Positions 15,001 to 21,847 of a DNA stretch of 64,000 nt are shown piece after piece; positions within the stretch are counted from its first letter, which is position 1; every line of letters starts with the position of its first letter. Source of the DNA: Dimargaris cristalligena. Lineage: Eukaryota; Kickxellomycota; Dimargaritomycetes; Dimargaritales; Dimargaritaceae. Under the pieces are notes generated by a model. It was not told the DNA's origin. It searched no databases and saw nothing but the letters and a program-made list of their open reading frames with translations. Location: positions 84,631 through 148,630 of the forward strand of contig JANBQC010000008.1 in the NCBI GenBank assembly GCA_027576995.1, in the 5' to 3' direction. Made by a program: the position numbers and the translations under genes.

Positions 15001-18000
15001 GCTGGGAGAAGGACTGCGCTGATACTATGCGAGACCAATTCTTCCTTCAAGAGCGGACTACTGGATTCAACCCCGACCAGCCTTGGATCCGGTTTGGTCT
15101 TTTCCGGACGGCCCCTAATTCATTTAAACTATTGGTTTCGGTGCACCACGCCCTGATCGATGGCTGGTCCGTCGGGTTGCTACTCCATAGTGTCTGCTGT
15201 AACTACTTCGAGGACCCTTTGCCTAAGGCAGTACATTACCGTGATTTCGTTGACTATATTGGGAACCAAGATAATGCCGTGGCCAAGCGGTTCTGGTCCG
15301 ATAAATTTTCTGGAGTTGGAGAGCCAAGTTTATTAGTACAAGCGAATCATCATCCCGCCTTCCCAGCCCTGCGACCCAGTGACACTGCATTTTATGGAAC
15401 CGTCGAAAGGTCGGTACCGATTTTGGAGAAGATTAATAAGCTGATTAGTACCAATGGAGTTACCCTTTCGACCCTTTTACGAGTAGCAATGGCGGCGACT
15501 CTTCACCGCCACACCGGATCTACTGACCCAGTATTTGGTGTGGTGGTCTCGGGCCGGAATGTCCCTGTGGAAGGTGTCGAGAACATCATTGGGGCGTGTA
15601 TCAATACCATTCCCTGCCGAGTGGCCCTGGGTAACAATCCGTCAGTCCGGGATATTCTACAGGCCGTGTACGCGACGAGCACCCAGACCCACGGTTTCGA
15701 ACACTGTCGGCTTACGGATATCCATCGCTGGAGTGGCCTTAGTCAAGATCGTCCGTTATTCAACACCCTCCTGGTACTGGAGAACTACCCGGAAACTTCA
15801 GCGAATCCGAATCTTCCGTTTCAATTGGAACTTGACAGTTACTGGGATCCCACGGACTTCCCACTTGCTGTCATTGTCCATACCCAAGGAGATCAGCTCC
15901 AATTTCGAGTAACCTACCGGACATTGGATTTTAGCCCCGAGTTCATTCACTTATTTGCTGACCATTTCATTACCACATTATCGTGTCTACTGTCTGCCGA
16001 CGCCAGTAGCCCACTTTCAGATATTCAGATTCTAAGTCCACTCGAACGCGAACAACTGCTGGTAAGCTGGGCTACCAATCCTCAGGATTTCCCCCCAGTC
16101 TTGGCTCATGATCTCTTCAGCCAACAGTGTCAGAGTGAACCACACGCCGTGGCTCTCATCCATAACGGCCAAAAATACACCTACACGCAACTGGATATGG
16201 CTGCTAATCGACTAGCCCACTCACTGGTCCTATTGATACCCTGTGGTTCCGACCGTATAGTGGCTTTAGTTGCCGACAACTGCCCGGAACTCATTATAGG
16301 GCAACTGGCCATTTGGAAGACGGGCTGTGCATTTGTTATTTTGGCGCCTGACTATCCCCTCGAGCGACATCAATTAATCTTGAAAGACACCCAAGCGATC
16401 GCCATTATGGGCAAACCCTCCTGTCTCTCCGCTATAGACGACCTCGGACTAAATGTACCTATGATACCGATAAACAGTGATTCCCTTTTTACAGATGGGA
16501 CAACGAACGTATATCTATCGCCGGCCATTGACCCCTCCCATTTGGCGGCTATCATCTACACATCGGGCTCGACTGGTATCCCCAAGGGTGTCATGCATGA
16601 ACACCACGCACTAGCCAACCACTGGCAGGGTATGGGTAGTATTACTAACATGACACTCGGTGCCATCACTCCAACCCTCGTTACCCCCACCTTTGATGTG
16701 TCCCTATCCGAGATATGGTCCACATTGTCCTTTGGCGGTACCCTTCTAGTAAGCCAAGGGGATTACGAAAGTGCCCTTTCTCAGGCCACTCGAGCCTGCT
16801 GCACTCCTTCCCTACTGTCCAGCTTTGAACCGGCCAATTTCCCCAACTTACGCCAAGTTACTATTACGGGTGAGCCAGCCAACCAAGGAATAGTAAATAG
16901 ATGGGCCGACTCGGTTGACCTCATCAACTGGTACGGCCCTACCGAAGTGGCCTGCGGATCCCACTGGTTCCGACTCCAGGCCAACAAGAAAATAATCCCC
17001 ATCGGTGCTCCACTGCCCAATGCCACTGGCATTATCCTAGACACCTACCTGCGTCCGGTCCCTGTCGGTGCTGTCGGCCAGCTCTACTTAGGCGGCCGTG
17101 GTGTGGCCCGTGGCTACCTCAACCGCCCCGAACTTACCCAGGAGAAATTTATTTTGAGTCCATTCACTAGTGAGCGCATTTACCAGTCGGGTGATTTGGC
17201 CCGCTGGCTACCCAATGGCCAGATTGAATGTCTCGGCCGGATTGATAATCAAGTCAAATTGCGGGGGTTCCGGATTGAACTAGGCGAGATTGAGAGCGCC
17301 CTGGAACATCACGCCGCCGTGGCCCAAGCCTGTGTTGTTATCCAGGACGACACCCACTTGGTCGGCTACATCGTTCCCCCTTCTGGCCAATCAACCGCTA
17401 TTCTGGACTCTTTAAGATCCCGGCTACCCTACTACATGGTGCCCTCTGTCCTGGTGGAACTTGCCGAATTACCACTGACCCGGGTGGGTAAAGTGGATCG
17501 TAGGACCCTGCCCAAACATGACTTTGCGGCCATTAGTAACAGCCACAAGGCCGCCCAAGTCAGTCCAGCCGAAGCCCAACTCATTGGCCTAGTCGCTGAA
17601 ACCCTTCGGATTGATCCGAGTGTTATTTCACCAGCGGCCACCTTTTTCCAAGTCGGTGGCAACTCCCTGTCGGCAATCCAATTAGTATCCCGCTGCCGTC
17701 GCCTGAACCTTCAGCTGGCCCTAATGGATATCAACCGATCCAATACGATTACCTACCTTGCCGAATTAACCTCCGCTACGTCCGATTCCATCGAAGTATT
17801 TGATAGGGATGCCCCTGTTCCCGCTGATTCGGAATCACGAGCGGTACGACTCACCCCACCCCAGGTGGAGTTGTTCGACCTTCAACTAGCTGACCCTCAC
17901 TTCTTCCCGCTAGCCACCATGTTTGAATCCAGTGCTCGATTTAGCCCTGAGCAGTGGCAAGCCGCCTGGACTAAGGTGGTTCAGCGCCACGATATGCTCC

Positions 18001-19121
18001 GGGCCCGTTTCCTGTCCATCGACGGGAAAACAGTGACCAAGTTTGCCGATTTGGATGATCTATCGTCCACCTGTTTTAAATATCACCAAATGACGGATAT
18101 CCGCGATGCGCTGGCCCAACTCAACAGTATTAACCACCTGATTAATTTTGAGACCGGTCCAATCTCCCAGATTCGAGTATTCGATATCAATGGCGTTCAA
18201 TACGTCTACATTGCTGTCCACCACCTGGTCTTTGACTATCTGTCAGTCCAGATTGTCCGGGAAGACCTTTCGGCCTTTGTAACAGACCAGACTGTGGAAC
18301 CTCTGACCCATTCATACAGGGCGTGGGCAGACCACCTCTGGTCCCTGGCCCAGTCCGTGGACCCAATGAGTATCGACTTACTTCCATCCGTCTGTATTCT
18401 GTCTTCTGAATTATCGGTGGATGGCACTCCAATGACCAACGAAACCCGGGAACGTGTGGTGGTCCTAATCGATCAGAATGCGACCCATCGCCTCATGACC
18501 ACTGTGGCGCAACAGCTCGGCGCTACGCCCATTGAATTAATTTTAACGACCCTGGTTTGTGCCTACTACCGCCAGTTCGGACTATCCCAGATGGACATGG
18601 CATACGTAGGTCATGGTCGCAGAGATCCCCGTGGCCAGTGCGATGTCTCTCGGACTGTCGGGTTCTTTGCCTGTCAGCTTCCACTAGTTTTCCAGGGAGC
18701 AACGAATGGCAATCTGATGGACACACTGCGTGCCGTTCAAAGCACGTTAAGCACGGGCGTAGATAACGGGTTCTTATATACAGTAGTCAAGAATTTACAT
18801 TGCTTCACCAAGGATCAGGTCGAACTACAACAGCAGTTTGATGTACAACCCCAATTCGGCTTCACGTATTTAGACGACATGGCTGTTCGTGATTCGTCAG
18901 ATGCCGATATTATCTTGGTTGAACGGTCAGCGATGCTTAACGACTTGCGCACTGCAAAAAGCCAAAACAAGTACCCGTATTTACTCGACTTTGGGGTGTG
19001 GAACACCACAGAGGGGTTGGAAATTATTACCAATTTCAACTCGAGGCAGTTCCGAATGGATACCATGAGGGCGTTTAACTCGCATTGGAAAGAATGTCTT
19101 CTCGAAGTGTCCCAACTTTAA
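3..19121 (+). CDS. multimodular nonribosomal peptide synthetase, 3' part (5' end outside window)
   Basis: The frame is open from base 3, so the protein starts upstream of the window; about 6370 residues are visible, numbered here from base 33. Domain order: partial C (1-165, HHxxxDG outside window); decayed A (195-660), T (690-755) and C (775-1180); A1 (1236-1703, SGSTGLPKG at 1387); T1 (LGGDS, Ser1763); E1 (HHLVVDLVSW, 1969); C (HHALIDGWS, 2446); A2 (2753-3240); T2 (Ser3293); C (HHALLDAWS, 3517); A3 (3826-4306); T3 (Ser4356); E2 (HHFAVDFVSW, 4540); C (HHALIDGWS, 5038); A4 (5353-5830); T4 (GGNS, Ser5878); terminal E-like domain (HHLVFDYLS, 6063). No thioesterase or reductase follows; the stop is at 19119. 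It should activate four amino acids in the visible part, with D-configuration set after modules 1 and 3. By-eye specificity residues: A1 DVLWCAGIIK, A2 DGLFIGMASK, A3 DGLFFGIIVK, A4 DVSCTTWCGK; no substrate assigned. No intron is apparent over 19 kb. Confidence 0.97.
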   Translation, partial: TQSVGITLATLFRAAYALVLSRLLDQDDVIFGVILSGRNLDLLGMDQVIGLCINTLPFRACLGQSPLYSWLQSLHQAQSNMIQFEHSTLPDVTRWASTGQSGPLFHTLLGFENYNGYAAEPSHHITLSDLRVHEATEYPLTVDFLVQSTDIQAKALYSTSTYSEEAIRHLVGMIQTAVEQIILAQPGTTVDQLTLMTSPSSHSIVYDQEEFSAASALPAQSLAKTWDTIILEYSEHPVYISKGHVLLYGQLDHLADGLALQSGQILKVPRPSIMVLVESVEQYMVCLVSAVKMGARLTLLAPPCTIDQLVVCVNLTASQIAWLPSAKAEEIRPFLKGVVPLITVPSAIDESISRTLAPRGFKPLIDRQDPSLTFTSKKNSDDLVLSTINGSCIRCTLASTHHYTSDKAGIIIDHSLSLDTPQAAWLILSSLTSHATVLSHTSPLDEHTKSSSCHVMTADALHSDLGESNRLVLCDLAQAHQSDCISLVKSTDICISFIESIFHGYQQVTKEQLTSQSFPTADKPSNNYCLDVLDGHGHPCPPGAVGRLTFTSPVPLDHSAPQKYLILGYRADDNRIHMLGPDSQRVVVKGQHIHLGILTRALTEAGALSPQCIVLPDGRPVALIANTAEVDLTRLKEFATPPAIPLALVPHAIISIYAFPHVAGLSDHHLAFFVQAYLTTLTLRHSESLLETEWWLTVVVNELCASPSHSNDYTTTSLLRTSSEATLVQLEMFQYRIRIKFGINMPLGDLVKHAELRTLASTLLDRINRLPSAYSGDSGVEEVSISVPVSSQLNLRSQAVTDRQHQIWSLSRLGHTPSDFYHQCVITSEVPLQLEVVQRAVNNLSATFESLRCQFISVRGALTCTVLPQVRTGISETQLSTSQSLSMDKLFSDEVKFNLDRGVLSQVNLYHFPTTTEGGAASAICLRIHDIAADWQMFSKMVNHLTMGLYGISPNNSEPLVTKLNPGYHAVKGTDTSYWTTLLSDPPTELTLPLDHARPLLPSFRSATVHLTIEPKLVSSLASLKSAGPFAQGDIWLALFAVFLRRLTGQDDIVIDYCGLEDPPNGQVGGSTEQPATNLPVRCSGNWPAHIPQLAENINLQRHQSMSHPIPSIDFYSSFVDHLGLNRLSSSLARVRISLHQGSHEKSGTNGSQITYPDNSQSLFPYDLELVIRESTLGHSCHLLFNPDILESSTAKRLLSNFLHYAQECLCSEMSWSDASTVSTKESRVLLQEFALGGLHPDQMAVESPAGVLCQFNRMAALYPNCSATEISGQVWTYLDLVDRIHLVAAGLRDAQIQPGDKIGVIVTNHPNTVAGMLAAWVVGAVYVPVDHKLPVKRQKYVIEAACCKVVLNATDSPSQLPNTLVLSELLEGNGDFGNRSNIYNSRPDDLAYVIFTSGSTGLPKGVMVTHSNLDHQVGNPVFQDFQVAGQRVMAGTAPGFDVFILNSLLPLCNGSTLVFYGDNLAETLRQVDQTWLVPSVINRLNPSDYPNLKKLCLAGEPLSRELVDKWSIIPDIYNGYGPTETTIISHFTRVPPTGTIPIGPPIFNYECYILDSQLQLVPIGAIGEILIGGVGVSCGYINRSDLNPTAFIENTFTGRGKLYRTGDLGRWLTNGQVECLGRMDSQIKLRGFRIELDEIRSVLMRQLGVQNCVVFVHGQFLVGYVFPESAANSNGLHIALADSLPSYMVPSYFMGLPTVPLTANGKCDTKFLQSHFTEYLASQRKQAPSSNLALDLSSRPLGALTEALADVLGLALAQINIQLSFVKLGGDSISAIQVSSKCRQLGFTLPTSMILGSKSLCELVGSMEVISPTVGQTALHQPIQYRTPFPFTPVQQWFFDHPWRNPHHFNQSFALELTQTLSAPQIESALLRLINHHDILRCQFTQDVSHSPNRWSQCILPPFASLPIPVVEVTAPLSDCPGHFLSIQSSLDISQGHHMAAGLITLSEHNIDSSSDTVSHFAVSSQASPRQLLYLTIHHLVVDLVSWSILLEDLARLLDGQLPVPQHLSFVTWATELVDWAKETAHVADLSLAPMILASFLPLSSPDALAFNTQRNSQYLSITLDKINSDALLGAYDLPIQPLELMFAGIFQALYSLTQASALCVFNESHGRHSWESSLDPSHTVGWFTALVPCQVQADAGTSTSDFLKLAKQALRSSNGTNGLQYGLQRIVNCSKVEASNDRPYLPIEVVFNYLGHTMDYGTLTQQGRAPWAPRPELTAGLAVCDADELRTQILEIIGYPTSEGLVFMVRYCPQVIATGIIESLLGCFRDSLVGMVQAIQQSPSPPLWTPTDFPDLQATLPELTKLESELATIGLTPHDVEDLYPMLPMQQGMWTATAKDPSEYLVQLAFTVTGVSNVDRLEAATQAVVSDYTVLRTMFVTTWSNFHCQGVQVVTREPRFGWQIINEWSDVDSICEADFMQSNKRRGFGPNEPLLRVLVNQLSANVIRYLLSIHHALIDGWSIGILISRLRAHLQNNAGIQLVRPPVFRDYVAHLQKSSKEDAKLFWSEYLRGIEQPTDLELPKPARKCNSPIAELKMTLFQNVSPITQLAHRMGITPYVLVKSAWALLLSRYTGQPDVIFGNTVSGRALPLADIESHLGCLINTVPFRVHADESMSVAQWVTAIHDNSQQVISFEHHHISEINTWVEGEIRPSDLFNTLVVYESYPETEINDRDHSVIFTDTEFLESSDYPLTLVVLMEKGQLNACLKWNSQQFGSTYIDVMARHLFTLFNGLVSALSDTDGQVRVQDLPMLSPNERAVVIEKFASRHLTIDPGACVPDLFTRSAQIRPNVIAVEYEDTKWTYAYLHSQALNLAQRLLVRGVPRETPIGLLIDRIPSTIAAFMGLQLSGAVLVPLDPTFPIERIRYIVEDCNIGLVLTNMADQSKLDTIHLALTQVEIQPIDPLLLPLQLAQDQLPILPHIHSSDLSYIVYTSGTTGRPKGVQIEHCLMGNFVQQLESTVGISAGLRLMQNMAMTFDGALLEIFTSLCKGATLVLRTDLLDTLPKVNGLFATPTVLASLDPTKYPNLQMVISGGEALPQEVAKRWAHHCRVFNMYGPTEVLASHTVEYRLGDVMTIGYPVPNTQGYILDRFLHPVPIGVRGEIYVGGAQVTRGYVNLPGLNAARLIPNPFSGSGNMYRTGDSARWLPNGTVEYFSRHDDQVKIRGHRIEPREIEAVLLSHPDVQSAAVVIISQSIYGFVCPASVSIGSIKLHIGRILPAYMNPKTIFIIEMLPCNTNGKTDKHALATRIAELTVMTTGRAITAPLNSVQALVVEALSQTLDIPSVEIDIYDSFFQHGGDSISAIRLSSLCRDRGLYLSIAQVFKCSNIIELAECASDHAMSDNLPEAHNFAHYEPYSLLGEVGDPSSVVKYLLHEASSQLKMDLDNITDILPASGLQLGFLISTLKDPSAYMVQESFTISGDLDLDRLQQAWYLLAEHHDILRTKFFRPESLSSHSFLQVITKRCDIEWSVHTDIVDDWSTLEKTYFEIDRRRGFTFDGPLLRMGFFTSPATGDLRHLCFLTFHHALLDAWSQNIVLTQLVDLYHGTKPTPSTQFSSYISHLQSTNPSQLQKFWQTTLENAQSTPPIHFPVHLPEPLDCNYGIYRTTLSLNLSSLHAFCRQQSITLNSLLRSVWALTLSRYLGLSSEVSFGVLTSGRNVPVPGVQEMVGMCINTIPFRASLDQSTSVTNFVQRLHRQSGELTASEQCGLVDIYKWGQINSETKLFNSLMIYDNFPPSAPSTSNPDITLELSDVQNFTEYAYTVSFFDNSDNLDCHLVYDMTHCDDTYACHLIRFIDHCLSMMVHAPCLSLGELMILPIDEAQLVHGWAQGPVREFPQKQWLAYRLFSQHVSSRSEAVALETSNHRFTYAEVYHRSCCIALTLQQRGFSPGNLAALIFTKSADFIFSYLGVLLAGGVCIPMDAGNALDRLQYMFGLLDSPWLMTTVSHYKNCSDHISVMDSQCCFVDTMDYSKIVVDLFRPDTSRTSSDLAYIVFTSGTTGRPKGIPVRHESLVNFTVSNCETIQLDTECRFLQLLNISFDGCLLEIFGAFHCGGTLVLQDGNLLDTLTRVDTCFLIPSMLSAIDIETYPNLKTVFIGGEPVPLNIAYQWCERVRLFNIYGPTEITIVCHTDQVYSSEPLSIGRSLANTQGYVLDDQLQPVPVGVPGELCIGGVGVSSGYWKQPELAAKSFVPNPFGPGCLYRSGDMVCWLSSGKIQFISRKDFQVKLRGYRIELGEIENVASSVDGVTNAIACVSQQQLILYIAPGSVDTGALRTQLTVKLPQYMVPNFIIPLDSIPMTTVGKADRKTLQARALPEDTTDEAIDIDSLSSIFQLMRAALVDTLKIDPQRATPSASFLRLGGDSISAIQFSNRCKRLGLRLSVADILKYPQLSVMEQRAHMVDTNNLPSAQFIDPAGPIPFTAVQRYALKQYRFINQFNQSMLLKCRQTLTRTTLAQTLTTLMAHHDILRVQLEHSNGQWQQRVISIPAGSSTWSNRFLSIEEATLTLDEYPAWVSQIQRNISIEHGPIMACGLLMLDGEQHIYLTIHHFAVDFVSWRIILEDLEALLTNQDLPAKTMPFRDWATQVHTFAQTLSESIWPVEFTPADSIPLDYPFSSASDLGTPLAITYHSFEVQQASLGLDLSDTLYTEVSPTVGASPQEFLIASLLLSLQKTFGLSVIELELEGHGRRTWDSAIDISRTVGWFTSIYPALFHLNQAETHHAFGHTLGSLALVKQRMRSIPDHGFPYSLQRYLKGTSPLSAPAINRAAPEAGMVPSDDWNRITFNYSGRFEQLEAQNAFWRPHHIEMGWTDDWSKDEVFSRALSVACDYTVGEGLVLSVMYSNKLHHNITIQRLVDQWRTSLEELILECKVVPAPSIVTASDFSSAQLTESDFAKMVQDDLPLLDLILADIEDIYPCLPVQEGLLFATLQDPAAYMVQLGFNISGQLNVGRFYQAWNQTARDHPILRTRFLTASGCDASKNLQVVARDFNAHWLIRSWEKDCADTMRDQFFLQERTTGFNPDQPWIRFGLFRTAPNSFKLLVSVHHALIDGWSVGLLLHSVCCNYFEDPLPKAVHYRDFVDYIGNQDNAVAKRFWSDKFSGVGEPSLLVQANHHPAFPALRPSDTAFYGTVERSVPILEKINKLISTNGVTLSTLLRVAMAATLHRHTGSTDPVFGVVVSGRNVPVEGVENIIGACINTIPCRVALGNNPSVRDILQAVYATSTQTHGFEHCRLTDIHRWSGLSQDRPLFNTLLVLENYPETSANPNLPFQLELDSYWDPTDFPLAVIVHTQGDQLQFRVTYRTLDFSPEFIHLFADHFITTLSCLLSADASSPLSDIQILSPLEREQLLVSWATNPQDFPPVLAHDLFSQQCQSEPHAVALIHNGQKYTYTQLDMAANRLAHSLVLLIPCGSDRIVALVADNCPELIIGQLAIWKTGCAFVILAPDYPLERHQLILKDTQAIAIMGKPSCLSAIDDLGLNVPMIPINSDSLFTDGTTNVYLSPAIDPSHLAAIIYTSGSTGIPKGVMHEHHALANHWQGMGSITNMTLGAITPTLVTPTFDVSLSEIWSTLSFGGTLLVSQGDYESALSQATRACCTPSLLSSFEPANFPNLRQVTITGEPANQGIVNRWADSVDLINWYGPTEVACGSHWFRLQANKKIIPIGAPLPNATGIILDTYLRPVPVGAVGQLYLGGRGVARGYLNRPELTQEKFILSPFTSERIYQSGDLARWLPNGQIECLGRIDNQVKLRGFRIELGEIESALEHHAAVAQACVVIQDDTHLVGYIVPPSGQSTAILDSLRSRLPYYMVPSVLVELAELPLTRVGKVDRRTLPKHDFAAISNSHKAAQVSPAEAQLIGLVAETLRIDPSVISPAATFFQVGGNSLSAIQLVSRCRRLNLQLALMDINRSNTITYLAELTSATSDSIEVFDRDAPVPADSESRAVRLTPPQVELFDLQLADPHFFPLATMFESSARFSPEQWQAAWTKVVQRHDMLRARFLSIDGKTVTKFADLDDLSSTCFKYHQMTDIRDALAQLNSINHLINFETGPISQIRVFDINGVQYVYIAVHHLVFDYLSVQIVREDLSAFVTDQTVEPLTHSYRAWADHLWSLAQSVDPMSIDLLPSVCILSSELSVDGTPMTNETRERVVVLIDQNATHRLMTTVAQQLGATPIELILTTLVCAYYRQFGLSQMDMAYVGHGRRDPRGQCDVSRTVGFFACQLPLVFQGATNGNLMDTLRAVQSTLSTGVDNGFLYTVVKNLHCFTKDQVELQQQFDVQPQFGFTYLDDMAVRDSSDADIILVERSAMLNDLRTAKSQNKYPYLLDFGVWNTTEGLEIITNFNSRQFRMDTMRAFNSHWKECLLEVSQL

Positions 19122-20316
19122 ATACCTCTTGCTTAATTTAATCGTATAGTACGCTGCACTTGACTATTTTTTTGACCAGCGACACCCTCTAATTATGTGT
19201 TGTCACTAAACGCAAATACGAGCCAGTACGGTTAATCAATATACTATACTTGGTATGATGCTGCCCAAACACGCCCTTTTTATGTACTATAACCAAGTCC
19301 CATTAATTCCTAAAGCTTTTTACGTGATTTGATTTTGCCGATTATTATATTATTGCCTGCACGACAATTTATTAACTAATTTCGATACATAATAGGGGAG
19401 ATCAGTAAACTGGTCGCGGAGATATGGCTAAAAGAGAAACTGATTTAAAAAGAAAGAAGAGAAAAGATAAGGGAAAAGAGGGTGGTCTGCAAGGCCGACT
19501 GGCCCTATATTGTTCTATTGTCGTTGGTCAATAAAGGCGGGGTCCCCTCTACAAAAGGGGGACACCGTCTCATTCTGGCATACCTTTCCCCATCACCTGA
19601 TTTATATTCTACAGCGAAAAGGACTCGCCACTTATTATTACATTCCCGAGCCCCTTTTTTGCACCTCCTGGTCTTACTCCAATCTATACTATCAGCTATA
19701 TTCCTTCATTTGGGGAGATGTCGTCGTATCCCCAGCATATATCTTTGATTTCTATTTTGCCTCTTTTCTAGCTATTTTTTGACGTTTTACCGTCGAATTG
19801 TATTCTCCATTTGAAATAAAGTGTTGTTACGCTCCTATCTTTATTCGAACAAGGTACGCTTGTCTGCCTGTCCTCGCTAGCACAATACAACAACCGTACC
19901 CATCATTGAAACTCTCTCTCTCTCTCTTTTTTTCGCTCTTTAAACTCGGCAAACACGCCAGCATTTACCATTAGGAAGCCGGCCTTGACGATATTAGCCT
20001 GAATGATATTGCCCTCTGGCTATAATAGAAGATTTCTTTAGTTTATTAACGAATACAGGGCGAAATTGGGGATGATCAATGGGCACTATTCAATAAGAAT
20101 CAAATCCCTTTATTGACAACGATCCCATTAACCACCCTAAATTATTTAAAATGCGATAGCCATCTCTCCTCTGGCTCGCATGGTCCATTAGAATATTGTG
20201 TAATATAAATATAAACTGGGTGGTCCAGATGAAATGCAAAATAATGCAGACAAATTATCGCTGGATAAAGGCAACCAATGCGTAGAATATGCCTGTTGAT
20301 GGTACCATTAGGAGAG
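19122..20316. other. intergenic, between convergent NRPS and transporter genes
   Basis: AT-rich sequence with no convincing gene. It should hold the 3' untranslated regions and polyadenylation signals of both converging genes. Short ORFs near 19482-19782 have no recognisable domain or gene-like composition. Confidence 0.6.
19912..19927. repeat. (CT)8 microsatellite followed by T-tract
   Basis: Eight CT dinucleotides running into a pyrimidine tract are directly visible. Confidence 0.9.
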
Positions 20317-21847
20317 CTAAGTTCCAGCCTCTAGTGATGCACGAGGGGTCTCGCTGGTTTGATCCACTTTAATATCGGCCGGCACTTTCAGGGAGTCGGA
20401 GAATCGGGAGCTGACGTTGGGTTCGGGGGCCGGCCTTAAATTATACACAATGATGCCGATGATGATTCCCACGAATGCGAACGGATAGAGCACGTGGATC
20501 TATTTGAAATGTCGGAAATGTAGCCCACGGGACGAACGGACATGGTCGGAGAGGCATTGCAAGGGATGTCAACAAAGACATACCACCACACACGTATCAA
20601 ATAGTGGATAAGAGGCGGTATCGATGTTAGTACGGGTGACCGGAGATTAAAGGTCATCTTTCGGATCAGTCTGGAGCCTAAATATGGCCAGTAAGCCCAA
20701 CACTTAGGTATATTCGTTTTAAGAATAAATCGAAGGAAGGGCCAATTATGGATTTTAAACTTACCCGGTAATGGAACAGGAAGAGGCCAAACAGGAGCCC
20801 GTAGAAATCCGAGGTTAGGAGGGAGATGTTAAAGAACGTGGCGGAACTCAGGCGGAATAGGTAGGGAGTGACCGAATACATGGTAAATAAACTGAGATCA
20901 AAGAGAACCACGTAAAGCACGGCGGGGCGGGTCCATTTGGTATTCGCGATTTCATTACGTTCTAAAATGGCCAATTGAATCCCGTTGACAATAGTCCCAA
21001 AGAACCCCAAATGGCCAATGACTTCGTAAATAGGGAACTGCCGCACGGAAAATTCCTCGAGAATATTGGAGACACCGTAGAGGGTAGCACCCAATAAACA
21101 AAAGAGGTCGCCTTTGAGGGGGTTGGAGCCGGCGTAGTCCCGGTCGGTGATGGAGTCGGCCACGACTAGCAGAGCCATACCGACGAGGCATACGAAAACC
21201 CCGAGGTACTGGGTAATATGAAAGCGCACTTTAAGCAGTAAATAACTAAGGACCACCACCACGGGGATCGCCCACGTGTCCAGCAACATGGCGCTCAGCA
21301 GGGAGGTGTATTGGTAGGCCTTGACCACAAAGTAGTTGCCCTCCACGTCGACAATGGCCAAGCCCAAATACATCCAGCCCCGCCGCCGGAGAATGCGCAT
21401 CCAAGTCCGCCACCCTCGCCGATAAATAGTGTAGGGGAGGTAGACGAGGGTTAACAGGACGTAGTTGAGGAAACTCTGGGTGGTGGGGATACTCACCCCA
21501 TGCTCCTGCGCCAATTGATTGCATACGGAGGTGCTGGTAATGCAGAGGGACAGCAGCTGGCCAATGGCGAGAATGCGAAGGGTGTGCCGCCAGTCTTGGG
21601 GACAGAGGCGGGACTTGACCCAGGCCCAGCGGGTCAGGGGTTTCTTGGGTTGCTGGAATCCGGCCAGGTCCGGGTCGTTGCTCGCGGAATGGGTGGAAGA
21701 GTCGCCGTCACCAGTAGCCTGGGTTTCCCCACTGGGCCGGCCGGGACCAATGGACAGTACTTCGCACGATTCAACTGTAACTCCAGGAAATGCACTAAGG
21801 GTGCCCTTTTTGGTGTCCAACGAAGGTGGGTCGGGTTCAACTGCCAT
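20317..21847 (-). CDS. SLC35F-family solute transporter (DUF914 type)
   Basis: A multi-pass membrane protein of the drug/metabolite transporter superfamily, closest by eye to SLC35F1/F2/F6. Two exons: 21847-20765 and 20499-20317, with a 265-bp intron (GTAAGT donor at 20764, acceptor TAG before 20499). The join is phase 0 and gives 421 residues. It restores a last hydrophobic helix (LYPFAFVGIIIGIIVYN) directly after FGLFLFHYR, the layout seen at the end of SLC35F proteins. About 75 polar N-terminal residues precede the first helix, then about ten hydrophobic segments. Family signatures include TSVCNQLA, VEGNYFVVKAYQYTSLLSAM and LKGDLFCLLGATLYGVSN. An ATG at 21955 in the same frame would add 36 residues; MAVEPDPP at 21847 is preferred because the extra part looks like leader sequence. 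The substrate is unknown. It converges with the NRPS, but co-function is not shown. Confidence 0.9.
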
